From the NCBI GenBank assembly GCA_016938175.1, contig JAFGVE010000024.1:1-64000 (forward strand): a DNA stretch of 64,000 nucleotides, read 5' to 3'. The notes beneath the pieces were generated by a model, which saw only the letters and a program-made list of their open reading frames with translations, was not told the origin of the DNA and did no database searches. Of this stretch, positions 41,511 through 52,147 are shown in pieces (the stretch's first letter is position 1; every line of letters begins with the position of its first letter). Position numbers and translations under genes: made by a program. The stretch comes from Campylobacterales bacterium (GTDB lineage Bacteria; Campylobacterota; Campylobacteria; Campylobacterales; Sulfurimonadaceae).

Positions 41511-42422
41511 TTGAAAAATAGCTTTGTTTTTTGGGTTGAAGAGTATTTCTACAACCCAACTCCTTTTCAAAAAATTTTCTCTTATATCTTCTTACCATTA
41601 TCGTGGCTCTATTGTTTAGTAATGTATACACGTTTTTTAGTGCAACAGCCACATTATTTTGGTATTCCTGTAGTGAGCGTAGGTAATTTAACTGTTGGTG
41701 GAAGTGGAAAAACACCATTAGTGAGTTCATTGGCTGCCTCGTATAAAAATGCTGCGATTGTTCTACGTGGATACGGTAGAGAGACAAAGGGACTCTATAT
41801 TGTTAAAGATAGAGAAGAAATTTTGTGTGATGTAACTCAGAGTGGAGATGAAGCGATGATTTATGCACAAAAACTTCCAAATGCCATTGTGATTGTCAGT
41901 GAAGATAGAAAGTCTGCAATACTCAAAGCAAAAGAGCTGGGGGCAGATGTTGTTTTTTTAGATGATGCGTATTCAAAGCACTCGATAGAAAAACTAGATT
42001 TACTCATAGAAGTACAATCGCAAAATAATTTTTGTCTTCCTTCAGGACCTTTTAGGGAACGACTGTATGTCCAGAAAAATGCGATTGTTTTAGAGGAAGA
42101 AAAAGATTTTAAAAGGGTGGTCACACTTAAAGATAGATGTGATAAAATGTCGCTCATAACTGCAATAGCAAGGCCGCAAAGGCTAGATGCTTATTTGCCT
42201 GAAGTTGTGAGTAAAAACTATTTCGCAGACCACCACTCATTTACAAAAGATGAGTGTATTGAGGTACTGCGTAGAGATGGTTCAGATTCACTTTTAGTCA
42301 CGTATAAAGATTTTGTTAAAGTGCAGTCATTCGGACTTCCTCTTTCACTTTTAGATTTGGATGTAGAAGTGAGTAAAGAAGTTATTGATATAGTAGGAAA
42401 ATATATTGAAAACAAAAATTGA
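41511..42422 (+). CDS. lpxK: Tetraacyldisaccharide 4'-kinase LpxK
   Basis: A 303-aa inner-membrane kinase with an N-terminal hydrophobic helix (PFQKIFSYIFLPLSWLYCLVMYTRFL) and P-loop VGNLTVGGSGKTPLVSSLA. It phosphorylates the lipid A disaccharide. TTG start 7 bp after the aminotransferase stop. The 3' end overlaps argB by 17 bp. Confidence 0.93.
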   Translation: MKNSFVFWVEEYFYNPTPFQKIFSYIFLPLSWLYCLVMYTRFLVQQPHYFGIPVVSVGNLTVGGSGKTPLVSSLAASYKNAAIVLRGYGRETKGLYIVKDREEILCDVTQSGDEAMIYAQKLPNAIVIVSEDRKSAILKAKELGADVVFLDDAYSKHSIEKLDLLIEVQSQNNFCLPSGPFRERLYVQKNAIVLEEEKDFKRVVTLKDRCDKMSLITAIARPQRLDAYLPEVVSKNYFADHHSFTKDECIEVLRRDGSDSLLVTYKDFVKVQSFGLPLSLLDLDVEVSKEVIDIVGKYIENKN

Positions 42423-43260
42423 AACAGTTAAAACACTCCTAGAGGCTCTTCCGTTTATTAAAGAGTTTCGTAAAGAGATTGTCGTTATAAAATATGGTGG
42501 TTCGGCACAGACTTCAGAGGAGTTAAAAGAGAAGTTTGCAGAAGATATTTTACTGATGTATCTTGTAGGGATTAAACCTGTAATCGTTCATGGTGGCGGT
42601 AAAAAAATTACAGATATGCTTGATGCACTTAGTATCGATACAAAGTTTATCGAAGGCCAACGTGTTACGACAAAAGAGGTTATGCGTATAGTGGAGATGA
42701 TTTTAAGTGGAGAGATAAATAAAGAGATTGTCTCTTTACTTAACTCTCATGGAGCAAAAGCTATTGGCATTAGTGGAAAAGATGCACACTTTATCTCTGC
42801 AAAAGCAAAAGATTTTTCACGTTGGGGACTCACTGGAAATATTACTCACGTTGAGGCTTCAGTAATTGAAAACCTTATAAGAGAAAATTTCATTCCGGTT
42901 ATAGCTCCTATTGCTGCAGGAGAAGAGATGGGACATCCTGGTTTTAACATAAATGCTGATTTGTGTGCTTCTTATGTTGCTAAAGCTATAGGTGCAAATA
43001 AAATTATTTTTTTAACAGACACTCCGGGTGTACTAAATAATGATAAAGAGCTTTTCTCTACATTAACTAAAGAACAAGTTGAATCACTTAAAGCTGATGG
43101 AACTATCAATGGCGGAATGGTTCCAAAAGTGGATGCATGTTTAGAAGCTATAGATGGTGGGGTTGCAAAGGCACACATTATTGATGGAAGATTAGAACAC
43201 TCTATGCTTCTTGAGCTCTTCACTTCTGAAGGTATTGGGACACAAATCGTTAAGAATTAA
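42406..43260 (+). CDS. argB: Acetylglutamate kinase
   Basis: A 284-aa amino-acid kinase: VVIKYGGSAQTSEELK, PVIVHGGGKKITDML, and the substrate loop FIEGQRVTTKEVMRIVEMILSGEINKEIV, ending with INGGMVPKVDACLEAI. Second step of arginine synthesis. TTG start with AGGAAAA upstream, inside the lpxK 3' end. Confidence 0.95.
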   Translation: MKTKIETVKTLLEALPFIKEFRKEIVVIKYGGSAQTSEELKEKFAEDILLMYLVGIKPVIVHGGGKKITDMLDALSIDTKFIEGQRVTTKEVMRIVEMILSGEINKEIVSLLNSHGAKAIGISGKDAHFISAKAKDFSRWGLTGNITHVEASVIENLIRENFIPVIAPIAAGEEMGHPGFNINADLCASYVAKAIGANKIIFLTDTPGVLNNDKELFSTLTKEQVESLKADGTINGGMVPKVDACLEAIDGGVAKAHIIDGRLEHSMLLELFTSEGIGTQIVKN

Positions 43261-43306
43261 CTGTTATAATTTTTAACTTTATAAATATGAAGAGAGCAAA
43301 AATATT

Positions 43307-43720
43307 GTGAAGAGATTATTATCTGCTTTGATTATCTCTTTATATTTAGTAAGCGCGCTAAATGCGGGTGAGTTTCGTGAGTTATATAAAATATCTTTGC
43401 AAAAGGATGAGCAAAAGAAATTTCTTGTAAAATACGGCAATTATGAACGTCTTTTACAATTTCGATGGACACTCTATACAAATGAGGGGCTTGTTGTTTT
43501 TCGTTCGTATGATAGAGCAGTTGCACAAAACATACTCTATCTTGGTGCCACAAATGCAATGTTTCGTGTGATGCTAAAGTCCCAAGGTGCGAATACTTTT
43601 AACACACCTTATGTTCTTGTAAAGTTTACAAAATTTGATTACGAAACAAATAGAGCAGAGTTTGAGGTAATGCTCTTTGATGCAAAAATGCTTGTCCAGT
43701 TGCAAGAGTTGAAAAAATAA
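43307..43720 (+). CDS. Unknown secreted protein, 137 aa
   Basis: Signal peptide (1-20, ending SALNAGEF), then a small beta-rich soluble protein (FLVKYGNYERLLQFRWTLYTNEGLVVF...). No family recognised. GTG start. A TATAAT at 43265-43270 gives it its own promoter. It is 14 bp upstream of the polyprenyl synthetase gene. Confidence 0.75.
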   Translation: MKRLLSALIISLYLVSALNAGEFRELYKISLQKDEQKKFLVKYGNYERLLQFRWTLYTNEGLVVFRSYDRAVAQNILYLGATNAMFRVMLKSQGANTFNTPYVLVKFTKFDYETNRAEFEVMLFDAKMLVQLQELKK

Positions 43721-43734
43721 AGAAAGTGAGATAG

Positions 43735-44622
43735 ATGCAAAGAGTTGAGGCAGAAATAGCAAGATTAATTAAAGAGATAGACTATGATGAGGTAACTCGT
43801 CTTTTTGATATGCTTAGTGGTGGGAAGCGTCTTCGTGCAAAATTAGTTTTAAAAATTGCCCAAGAACATCCAAAAGCTCCACTTTTAGCTGCCATAGTTG
43901 AATTGATTCATGCTGCAAGCTTATTACATGACGATGTCATAGATGAGGCTATGACTCGTCGTGGATCTCCTTCTGTTAATGCAACAGATGGTAGTAAAAT
44001 AGCGGTAATGCTTGGAGATATACTTTATTCAAAAGCGTTTACCGAATTAGTGAGTTTTGATGCAGAAGTTGCACGTATAATTGCAGCTTCTGTAACTGCA
44101 CTCTCTAAAGGTGAAATGATGGATGTAAAGATGTCTGAAGCATTTAATGCAGATGAGTCACTTTATCTTGATATGCTTTATTTAAAGACTGCGACTCTGA
44201 TTGAAGCTGCCGCAAAAGCGAGTGCTTTACTTGTCAATAAAGATGCGCAAAAGCACGCATTGTATGGAAAAAACCTTGGGCTCTCTTTTCAAATTATAGA
44301 TGATATTTTAGATATAACAGCCACAGAAGAGGTTTTAGGAAAACCTGCACTCAATGATTATGTTGAGGGAAAATGTACACTTCCATATATTTATCTTTAT
44401 GAGTCTTTAGAAGAAAAAGATAAAGAAAAACTTCTCGCAATGCATGCAAAAATACTAAGCGAAGAAGATGCTCTCTGGCTCAAAGAGAAAATGCAAGAGT
44501 ATAAAACTATTGAGCGTTCTTTTACCCTTGCTAAATCTCTTTCAGATGAAGCAAAAACTGCCATGAGTGAAGAGAGTGCATTGGTAGATATCCTTGATGC
44601 AATGATTAAAAGAAGTTACTAA
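43735..44622 (+). CDS. Polyprenyl synthetase (trans-isoprenyl diphosphate synthase)
   Basis: A 295-aa enzyme with first Asp-rich motif LLHDDVIDEAMTRRGSPSVN, second motif FQIIDDILDITAT and the GKPALNDYVEGKCTLPYIYL segment. It makes the long prenyl side chain, probably for menaquinone (the quinone of this group). The stop overlaps the hemA ATG. Confidence 0.92.
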   Translation: MQRVEAEIARLIKEIDYDEVTRLFDMLSGGKRLRAKLVLKIAQEHPKAPLLAAIVELIHAASLLHDDVIDEAMTRRGSPSVNATDGSKIAVMLGDILYSKAFTELVSFDAEVARIIAASVTALSKGEMMDVKMSEAFNADESLYLDMLYLKTATLIEAAAKASALLVNKDAQKHALYGKNLGLSFQIIDDILDITATEEVLGKPALNDYVEGKCTLPYIYLYESLEEKDKEKLLAMHAKILSEEDALWLKEKMQEYKTIERSFTLAKSLSDEAKTAMSEESALVDILDAMIKRSY

Positions 44623-45869
44623 TGCACTATTTAAACATAAGTTTTACTCACAAAAACTCAACGATGGAAATACGAGAAAAGCTTTCTTATCCTGATGAAG
44701 ATAGCCAAAAGGGATGTCTAGAACGTTTACTGTCTTGTGAATCAATCTCTGAAGCGATTTTGATTTCGACTTGTAATAGAATAGAAGTTCTTTGTAATTG
44801 TAAAGATGTTCCCATCGCTACAAATCATATTTTTGAGATGCTCTCACGACGTTCAGGAATCAGTATAGATGAACTTGAAGGACGTGCAGATATTTTTGAT
44901 GACAGCTCAGCTATCCACCATCTTTTTAGTGTTGCATCTTCATTAGATTCAATGGTACTTGGTGAAACACAGATTGTTGGTCAGTTAAAAGATGCATTTC
45001 GCTTTGCATATGACAACCATTTTTGTGGGAAAAAACTTGCACGTGCTATGAAATCTGCTTTTAAAACAGCGGCAAAAGTAAGAAATGCAACAGATATTTC
45101 GGCTAAACCAGTCTCTATGGCAAGTGTTGCTGTCAATAAGTTGAAGTCTTTAGTGAATGATTTAAGTGGTAAAAAAGCCTTGATTATCGGTGTTGGTGAA
45201 ATGTCGGAAATCACTGCAAAACATCTTGTTAGTACCGGTGTAAATGTTACTATTATGAATAGAACGCTCCATAAAGCAGAGGCTTTGGCAAAAGAGTGCT
45301 CAGCAGAGGTATTGCCATTTTCAGACTTAAAAAGTGCGATAAATGAGTATGAAATTTTATTTAGTGCAACATCTGCATATGAGCCAATTATTACTAGTGA
45401 TTTTATTGAGTCAAAAGAGTTTGATAGATACTGGTTTGATTTGGCTCTACCACGTGATATTAGTTACGACAAAGGTGAGCGTATTCATCTCTATGTTATT
45501 GATGATTTAAAACTTATAGTTGATGAAAATATCTCTGCAAGGGAAAATGCAGCGAGAGCAGCTCACTCAATTATAGGAAGAGGTGTTGTTGAGTTTTTTG
45601 AGTGGCTCAATACGCAAGATATAGAGCTTGTTATAAAAGAGATATACGCAAAAGCTAACAAAGCAGCCTCTGATGAAGCAGGAAGAGCTATAAAAAATGG
45701 ATATATTCCAAAAGAGTATGCAGAGGAGTCACAGAAGATGTGCGAACAGGCACTGAAACGTTTTTTACATGAATTTACGGTAAATATGCGTACATCATCG
45801 GAAGATACACAAGCCGAAATGTTGCGGGGAGCAATGAATTCAATTATGAAAATAAGGGATGAGGAATAG
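44622..45869 (+). CDS. hemA: Glutamyl-tRNA reductase
   Basis: A 415-aa enzyme: catalytic Cys in [18 protein letters not shown] fold [33 protein letters not shown], and C-terminal dimerisation helix. First step of C5 tetrapyrrole synthesis; hemC is in the same gene run. Overlaps proS by 11 bp. Confidence 0.95.
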   Translation: MHYLNISFTHKNSTMEIREKLSYPDEDSQKGCLERLLSCESISEAILISTCNRIEVLCNCKDVPIATNHIFEMLSRRSGISIDELEGRADIFDDSSAIHHLFSVASSLDSMVLGETQIVGQLKDAFRFAYDNHFCGKKLARAMKSAFKTAAKVRNATDISAKPVSMASVAVNKLKSLVNDLSGKKALIIGVGEMSEITAKHLVSTGVNVTIMNRTLHKAEALAKECSAEVLPFSDLKSAINEYEILFSATSAYEPIITSDFIESKEFDRYWFDLALPRDISYDKGERIHLYVIDDLKLIVDENISARENAARAAHSIIGRGVVEFFEWLNTQDIELVIKEIYAKANKAASDEAGRAIKNGYIPKEYAEESQKMCEQALKRFLHEFTVNMRTSSEDTQAEMLRGAMNSIMKIRDEE

Positions 45870-47574
45870 AATGAGAAGAAGTAGGGCGTTTATACCAACA
45901 AGTAAAGAAGCACCATCAGATGCACAGTTAGCGAGTCATATATTTTTATCTCGTGGAGGGTTTATCTCACAAACTGCGGCAGGACTTTACAACTATATGC
46001 CACTGGCAAAGCGTGTTATTAAAAAAATTGAGAATGTAATTAACCAAGAGATGAGTAAAGCAGGAGCAGAAGAGACTGAACTAAGCTTTGTAACACCTGC
46101 ATCTTTGTGGCAAGAGTCTGGACGTATAGAGAAGTTTGGAAAAGAGTTACTCCGTTTTCACGATAGAAAAGAGAATCTTTTCGTTTTAGGACCAACGCAT
46201 GAGGAGATGATGGTTGATATGGTGCGAAATCGTGTAACATCTTATAAACAACTCCCTTTGAATCTCTATCAGATTAAAACAAAATTCCGTGATGAAGCAA
46301 GACCGCGTTTTGGTCTTATGCGTGGACGTGAATTTATTATGAAAGATGGTTACTCTTTTCATGCAACTGTAGAGGATTTAGATAGAGAGTTTGATGCTAT
46401 GGAAGCAGCATACAAAAAAATACTCACTCGCCTTGGTTTAGAGTATAGAATTGTAGAAGCTGACAGTGGTGCAATCGGTGGTACTGGTAGTAAAGAACTT
46501 ATGGTACTTGCTGATAGCGGAGAAGATACTATAGCTGTCTGCTCAAGTTGTGAGTATGGCGCAAATATAGAAGCTGCTGCTAGAGGCTTAAGAAAAGATA
46601 TTCCAGAGGCTCCAGAAGCTGCATTTAACAAGTTTCAAACTCTGGGAGTAAAAAGTATTGATGATTTAAGTCAATTCTTTAAAGTCGATCCTTATTACAC
46701 TATTAAAACTGTGGCAAAACGTGTTGTATATGAAGATACAACTGAAATAGTGCTCTTTTTTCTAAGAGGATGTGATAATTTACAAGAGGTCAAGGCTGTA
46801 AATGCTACAGATGCACTTGATATAGTAGATGTAACGGAGGAAGAACTTTTAGAAGCGGGTATAGTTCCAGGTTTTATTGGCCCTCTTGATCAGAGTAAAG
46901 CAAAACATGTCATTGATAATGATTTAAAAGATGCAAAACATATGATTTGTGGTGCAAATGAACTTGATTACCATTTTGTGGGTGTAGACTTAAGTGTACT
47001 AAGTGAAGTAGCATATTTTGCAGATATTTCCGAAGTGAATGCTGGTGATGCTTGTCCACATTGTGAGGGTGAGCTCTCTTTTACAAAAGGTATAGAGGTT
47101 GGACATATTTTCAAATTGGGTACTAAATATTCTGAGGCACTTAAGGCTGAGTTTTTAGATGAGAATGGAAAAGCACAGCCATTTATAATGGGAACATACG
47201 GTATGGGTGTTTCACGTTTAGTTGCTGCAGTGATTGAACAACATCATGATGAAAATGGATGTATCTGGACAAAAGAGACTGCTCCATATATGGTAAACGT
47301 AATGATTTCTAACATAAAAGATGAAGCACAAAATGAACTTGGAGAGAGCCTGTATGAATCACTACAAAATGCAGGTGTTGAAGTAATACTTGATGATAGG
47401 AAAGATAGATTTGGCTTTAAAATGAAAGATGCTGAACTTATAGGTTTTCCATATACAATAATCATTGGAAAAGAGCTTGAAAATGGGCAAGTACAAATTT
47501 ATGTTCGTGCAAGTGGAGAAAAAATAACAGTTGATAAAGATATAGTTTTTGATAAGGTAATGGAGCTTATTTAA
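45859..47574 (+). CDS. proS: Prolyl-tRNA synthetase
   Basis: At 571 aa it is the bacterial type with an editing insertion. Class II motifs: motif 2 [30 protein letters not shown], motif 3 [18 protein letters not shown], insertion domain (about 230-390), C-terminal anticodon domain ([22 protein letters not shown]). The upstream ATG at 45891 (internal to the track N-term) is an alternative start. Confidence 0.95.
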   Translation: MRNRMRRSRAFIPTSKEAPSDAQLASHIFLSRGGFISQTAAGLYNYMPLAKRVIKKIENVINQEMSKAGAEETELSFVTPASLWQESGRIEKFGKELLRFHDRKENLFVLGPTHEEMMVDMVRNRVTSYKQLPLNLYQIKTKFRDEARPRFGLMRGREFIMKDGYSFHATVEDLDREFDAMEAAYKKILTRLGLEYRIVEADSGAIGGTGSKELMVLADSGEDTIAVCSSCEYGANIEAAARGLRKDIPEAPEAAFNKFQTLGVKSIDDLSQFFKVDPYYTIKTVAKRVVYEDTTEIVLFFLRGCDNLQEVKAVNATDALDIVDVTEEELLEAGIVPGFIGPLDQSKAKHVIDNDLKDAKHMICGANELDYHFVGVDLSVLSEVAYFADISEVNAGDACPHCEGELSFTKGIEVGHIFKLGTKYSEALKAEFLDENGKAQPFIMGTYGMGVSRLVAAVIEQHHDENGCIWTKETAPYMVNVMISNIKDEAQNELGESLYESLQNAGVEVILDDRKDRFGFKMKDAELIGFPYTIIIGKELENGQVQIYVRASGEKITVDKDIVFDKVMELI

Positions 47575-47575
47575 G

Positions 47576-48007
47576 ATGCTCTATTTTATTGTTTATCTCT
47601 TTTTTGAAGTAATTATATCTGTTAATATAGCATCTGCAATAGGTGGATTTGTTACATTTCTTGAGATAATGCTCACGGCTTTTATAGGAATCTCTATTTT
47701 AGTAAATTTCCGTAAAAGTTTAGTTGAGAATATGACTGCAGTTTCATATAATTGCATTGACCTCGAACAGTTTCAAAGGCTAAACCTTTTTACTCTCTTT
47801 GGAGCTATCTTACTCATTTTACCTGGTTTTTTAACAGATATACTTGGACTCTTAATGCAATTTAGCGTATTTACGAGTATGTTGGTTAATCGTTATAATG
47901 TAAAATCAGGAAATTGTAAGACCCCAAATTTTAAACAAAACAGTATGGAAAAGGATTCAGATGTCATTGATGTTGAAATTATTAGCGACAACTCTATTAG
48001 TAAGTAG
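47576..48007 (+). CDS. FxsA-family membrane protein
   Basis: A 143-aa protein with four short TM segments and the FxsA pattern (FEVIISVNIASAIGGFVTFLEIMLTAFIGISILV; LLILPGFLTDILGLLMQF). FxsA relieves F exclusion of phage T7 in E. coli; its cellular role is unknown. Its 3' end overlaps the Dsb-like gene by 47 bp. Confidence 0.88.
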   Translation: MLYFIVYLFFEVIISVNIASAIGGFVTFLEIMLTAFIGISILVNFRKSLVENMTAVSYNCIDLEQFQRLNLFTLFGAILLILPGFLTDILGLLMQFSVFTSMLVNRYNVKSGNCKTPNFKQNSMEKDSDVIDVEIISDNSISK

Positions 48008-48794
48008 TTTTGCGTATGCACAAGATACAAGTAAAAAAATAGCAGACTTTTTAAGTGATGAGTTTAGTGAAAATCCACGATTAAACTCGGTAGACGTAGA
48101 GGTCTCTGATGTTGTACCTTTAAAAGATTTAAAGTCATGGAATGCTTACGTTATAGATGTAAAAGCAACACTCAAAGATAAGCCAAAAGAGACTATTTCC
48201 CAAAGAATGATTTGGTTTTCAAATGGAGAGATAATCACAAAAGAGCTTACAAAAATGAGTTCTGGTGAGAGTCTTACTGACTTAGTAAAACCAGATATGA
48301 AACCTGCGTTTTATGCTAAAAGTAATTTGATTTATGGAAATGAAAATGCAAAGCATAAAGTGGCAATTTTTTCAGATCCACTTTGTCCATTTTGTAGAGG
48401 TTATGTACCTGGTGCTATAAAAGAGATGAAAGAACAACCTGATAAATTTGCTGTTTACTATTATCACTTTCCATTGCCACGTTTACATCCTGCTGCAGTT
48501 CTTTTAGTACAAGCTGCAGCCGCGGCTGAGCATAAAGGTTTTAAAGATGTTGTTTTAAAACTTTATAGTGTTGAGATTAATCCAAAAGAGACAAATGTAG
48601 ACAAAATTTTAACAGCATTCAATAAAGCAGTTGGTTCAAATATTACTGTTGCAGATATTAAAAACCCAGAAGTACAAAAGATGATACAGTTCGACCAAAA
48701 TGTTGCTGCAACAGTTATGGTGGCTGGAACGCCTACAGTTTACTTTGATGATAAAATTGACCAAACAAAGAAAAAATACAAAAGCGTGAAATAA
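47961..48794 (+). CDS. Periplasmic thioredoxin-fold disulfide protein, DsbC/DsbG-like
   Basis: A 277-aa exported protein: signal peptide (LLATTLLVSSFAYAQ), N-terminal dimerisation-type domain (about 25-115), then a thioredoxin fold with CPFC active site (SDPLCPFCRGYVPGAI) and cis-Pro loop MVAGTPTVYFDD. It probably isomerises or reduces periplasmic disulfides. ATG 47961 and ATG 47970 are alternative starts; AAGG precedes the first. It overlaps fxsA and its stop abuts hemC. Confidence 0.88.
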   Translation: MSLMLKLLATTLLVSSFAYAQDTSKKIADFLSDEFSENPRLNSVDVEVSDVVPLKDLKSWNAYVIDVKATLKDKPKETISQRMIWFSNGEIITKELTKMSSGESLTDLVKPDMKPAFYAKSNLIYGNENAKHKVAIFSDPLCPFCRGYVPGAIKEMKEQPDKFAVYYYHFPLPRLHPAAVLLVQAAAAAEHKGFKDVVLKLYSVEINPKETNVDKILTAFNKAVGSNITVADIKNPEVQKMIQFDQNVAATVMVAGTPTVYFDDKIDQTKKKYKSVK

Positions 48795-49753
48795 TGACAA
48801 AACTGACAATTGCCACTCGTGTATCTGACCTTGCTTTGTGGCAAGCTTATCATATCAAAGAGAGAATTGAAACACAATATCCAGAGATTGAAGTAGTGCT
48901 TAATAAAATAGTAAGTAATGGAGATAAGGTTTTAGATAAACCACTTGCACTTATTGGGGGAAAAGGACACTTTACAAAAGAGCTTGAAGATGCAATGCTT
49001 AAAGGTGAAGCAGACATGGCTGTCCATAGCTTAAAAGATGTTCCAACATATATTCCACAAGGACTACGTTTAAGTGCAGTAACACAAAGACAAGTACAAA
49101 ACGATGTTTTTTTATCACATCAATTTAGTTCTTTAGATGAGTTGCCAAAAGGTGCAGTTGTTGGAACTACAAGTCTTAGACGCCGTATGCAACTACTGCA
49201 AAAGAGACCTGATTTACAAGTTAAAGATTTACGTGGTAATGTAAATACTAGACTAAGAAAGCTGCAAGAGGGACAATATGATGCAATTATTCTTGCGTGG
49301 ATTGGTCTTCATAGACTAGATTTACTCAAAGACATTCCATATACGCAACAACTCTCTTTAGATATGATGATTCCACCAATGGGACAGGCTGCTTTAGGTA
49401 TTGAAATAGTCGAAGGTAATGAGAAACTTTCAGAAATTTCTGCATTTTTAAATGATGATACAACTTATTTGTGTACACACATTGAGCGTGATTTTATCGC
49501 TTCTATAGGTGCTGGTTGTTCTGCACCAGTTGCATGTAATGCTGTAGTACAAGATAAGACTCTTACATTCCGTGTAATGCTTGGCTTTCCAAATGGAACA
49601 AATATAATGCAAGATAGTGTTTCTACAGATATTAAAAACTCAGCAGATTTAGGAAAAGTTACGGCACAAAAGTTAATAAAACAAGGGGCTTTAGAGTTAT
49701 TAAAAAAAGCAGAAGAGAGTGCTTTTAAAGAGGAGATGCCACAAAGGCTCTAA
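48794..49753 (+). CDS. hemC: Hydroxymethylbilane synthase (porphobilinogen deaminase)
   Basis: A 319-aa enzyme: SLKDVPTYIP, GTTSLRRRMQLLQKRPDL (cofactor arginines), and the cofactor-binding Cys in SIGAGCSAPVACNAV. Polymerises four porphobilinogens. Overlaps the previous stop by one base. Confidence 0.95.
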   Translation: MTKLTIATRVSDLALWQAYHIKERIETQYPEIEVVLNKIVSNGDKVLDKPLALIGGKGHFTKELEDAMLKGEADMAVHSLKDVPTYIPQGLRLSAVTQRQVQNDVFLSHQFSSLDELPKGAVVGTTSLRRRMQLLQKRPDLQVKDLRGNVNTRLRKLQEGQYDAIILAWIGLHRLDLLKDIPYTQQLSLDMMIPPMGQAALGIEIVEGNEKLSEISAFLNDDTTYLCTHIERDFIASIGAGCSAPVACNAVVQDKTLTFRVMLGFPNGTNIMQDSVSTDIKNSADLGKVTAQKLIKQGALELLKKAEESAFKEEMPQRL

Positions 49754-49759
49754 GAGAAA

Positions 49760-51574
49760 ATGCAAAAAACAATTAAACTTTTAAGAGAAAACGGTGAACT
49801 TCGTATTGTAGATGAAGCCTTAGATATATATCTTGAAATTCCTCATTTGGCTTATGCAGAGGTGAAAAAAAAAGATGGTGGTCAGGCTATTCTTTTTACA
49901 AATGTTGTAGATAAAAAAAGTGGTAAAAAATTTGAAGAGCCAGTATTAATGAATGTATTTGGTTCTTATAAACGCTGTGAATTGTTATTTGGCAGAACTG
50001 TTGAGTCTGTAGCAGATGAGATAACAAAACTTTTACATATGCGTCCACCAGAAGGCTTTTTTAATAAAGTCAGTATGGCTAAAGAGCTTTTTTCTCTTAA
50101 AAACATTTTTCCAAAAAAACTTAAAGGTAAGGGTGCTTGTCAAGAGCTGGAGTTTTTAGGTGAAGATGTAGACTTAGGAATGTTGCCTGTGCTGACAACA
50201 TGGGAGCAAGATGCGGGTCCTTTTATTACAATGGGACAGGTTTATACACAGTCTTTAGATGGTGAGATGGTTAATCTTGGAATGTATAGACTGCAGGTAC
50301 ATGATAAAAATCATTTAGGAATGCATTGGCAGATTCATAAAGATAGTTCTCACTTTTTTGATCAGTATCAAAAAGCAGGGAAAAAGATGCCAGTCTCCAT
50401 AGCCATTGGAGGGAATCCTCTTTATACATGGTGTGCAACTGCTCCACTGCCATATGGTGTAAACGAACTACTGATGTATGGACTTATTACAAAAAAACCA
50501 GCTCAACTTGTAAAGTCTTTAACAACACCACTATATATACCTGAAGATGTTGATTATGTAATTGAAGGCTGGGTTGATACGTCTGAAGTCAAAATTGAAG
50601 GACCATTTGGTGACCATACTGGCTACTATACTCTTGCTGAGCCATATCCAGTGTTAGAAGTTTCAGCGATTACTATGAAAAAAAAGCGAACATTCTTAGC
50701 AACTGTAGTTGGGAAACCGCCATTGGAAGATAAATATATGGGATGGGCGACTGGAAAAATATTTTTTCCACTTTTAAAGACAACTGTTCCAGATCTTATT
50801 GATTATCATATGCCTGAGAATGCGGGTTTCCATAATTTAATTCTTGCGAAGATGCAACCTCTTTACAAAGGACATGCAAAACAGTTTATGCATGCATTTT
50901 GGGGTGCCGGTCAAATGAGTTTTGTTAAGCATGCTATTTTTGTTGATGAGAAGGCGCCATCATTAGAAAATTATGACTCTTTTACGACATATGTACTTAA
51001 TAGATTTACGCCAAAATCTCTTTTTATTACTGAAGGTATACTTGATGCTTTAGACCATTCATCTCCTGAAACTCTTGTTGGTGGAAAACTTGGAGTAGAT
51101 GCAACTGCTGCAAATAGAATAGAACCACCACAATTACTCGGAGATGAAGAACTTTTGTTTAAAGTTCAAGAACTATTGCCAGAAGTAAGTACTTTACATC
51201 AGTTTATGAGAAGAACAGCAAACCCTATTACTGTGATAGCTTTAGAGAAGAAAAGAGCAGTTAAAGAGTATTTTGATGCTCTCTTACCACTAAGCAATAA
51301 TCTCCGAATTGTTGTTTTTGTGGATACAAAAGCAAATGATGTTTATAATCCATACATGCTTATATGGAGAGTTACAAACAATATAGATGCACTTAGGGAT
51401 ATTTTTGTGTCAGGTTTGGTTGTAGGAGTTGATGGTACAAACAAAAATCAGCTTGATGGCTTTACTAGAGAATGGCCAGATGATGTTGATTGTACCTCCT
51501 CTGTTATTGAAACTTTAAGAGCTAAGTCACTATGGGATTTACCTGAAAATCTTTTAACAAAGTATCAATTGTAA
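49760..51574 (+). CDS. UbiD-family decarboxylase, menaquinone biosynthesis type
   Basis: A 604-aa prenylated-FMN-dependent decarboxylase with the UbiD pattern (PEGFFNKV, PVLTTWEQDAGPFITMGQVYT, IAIGGNPLYTW, EGPFGDHTGYYTLAEPYPVLEVSAI, AHFWG-like MHAFWGAGQM). Campylobacterota make menaquinone by the futalosine route, and this longer UbiD homolog is the usual decarboxylase candidate there. The other futalosine genes are not in the window. Confidence 0.9.
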   Translation: MQKTIKLLRENGELRIVDEALDIYLEIPHLAYAEVKKKDGGQAILFTNVVDKKSGKKFEEPVLMNVFGSYKRCELLFGRTVESVADEITKLLHMRPPEGFFNKVSMAKELFSLKNIFPKKLKGKGACQELEFLGEDVDLGMLPVLTTWEQDAGPFITMGQVYTQSLDGEMVNLGMYRLQVHDKNHLGMHWQIHKDSSHFFDQYQKAGKKMPVSIAIGGNPLYTWCATAPLPYGVNELLMYGLITKKPAQLVKSLTTPLYIPEDVDYVIEGWVDTSEVKIEGPFGDHTGYYTLAEPYPVLEVSAITMKKKRTFLATVVGKPPLEDKYMGWATGKIFFPLLKTTVPDLIDYHMPENAGFHNLILAKMQPLYKGHAKQFMHAFWGAGQMSFVKHAIFVDEKAPSLENYDSFTTYVLNRFTPKSLFITEGILDALDHSSPETLVGGKLGVDATAANRIEPPQLLGDEELLFKVQELLPEVSTLHQFMRRTANPITVIALEKKRAVKEYFDALLPLSNNLRIVVFVDTKANDVYNPYMLIWRVTNNIDALRDIFVSGLVVGVDGTNKNQLDGFTREWPDDVDCTSSVIETLRAKSLWDLPENLLTKYQL

Positions 51575-51673
51575 TAAAAGCAAAATTTGTTAAATAGATA
51601 TGTGACAATATAAGGTTAATATAATATTTACTAATGTACTATAGAAGACTTTAATTTATTATAAGGGTTGTGA

Positions 51674-52009
51674 ATGACCAGAGTTCTCGTAATTTTTCTC
51701 TCGTTAACTTTTTTAACTCTCACTACATCTAGTGCTGCTATCTATAAAGGGCAGAAAGTATTTGTAAAAGAGTGTCTAAAGTGTCATGATAGTGGACAAG
51801 CATTTGTTGCTGAGTATAAGATGAAGCAGTGGAAAAAGTGGATGAACAAAAAAGGGAAACTACTTGCAAAAATTCATTTAGACAGTAAGAAGGCAAAAAA
51901 GTCGCATAAGTACTTTCAAAGTAGTAAATTTACTAAAAAAACAAAACATTTAAAGCAGTTTCTTGTTGAATATGCTAAGGATAGTGGAAACGTTCCTGCT
52001 TGTAACTAA
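51674..52009 (+). CDS. Small periplasmic c-type cytochrome
   Basis: A 111-aa protein with a signal peptide (1-22), a single CxxCH haem site (VKECLKCHDSG), and a very Lys-rich C-terminal half (KKWMNKKGKLLAKIHLDSKKAKKSH). No obvious distal Met ligand beyond KMKQW. The basic face suggests electron delivery to an acidic partner. Monocistronic by spacing. Confidence 0.85.
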   Translation: MTRVLVIFLSLTFLTLTTSSAAIYKGQKVFVKECLKCHDSGQAFVAEYKMKQWKKWMNKKGKLLAKIHLDSKKAKKSHKYFQSSKFTKKTKHLKQFLVEYAKDSGNVPACN

Positions 52010-52021
52010 CTCTTAGATGTG

Positions 52022-52043
52022 TAAAGAGTACTTACGCTCTTTA
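52022..52043 (+). terminator. Hairpin after the cytochrome gene
   Basis: Stem TAAAGAG/CTCTTTA with loop TACTTACG, followed by T/C-rich sequence (TACTCTATTTCTTC). A weak rho-independent terminator. Confidence 0.4.
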
Positions 52044-52147
52044 TACTCTATTTCTTCTTCAATTTTTACTTTCAATTTTTTTAATACTTTATTATCTTCT
52101 TATATTCTGCTAAAATACAAAACTTTTTAAAATCGGAGATATACCTT

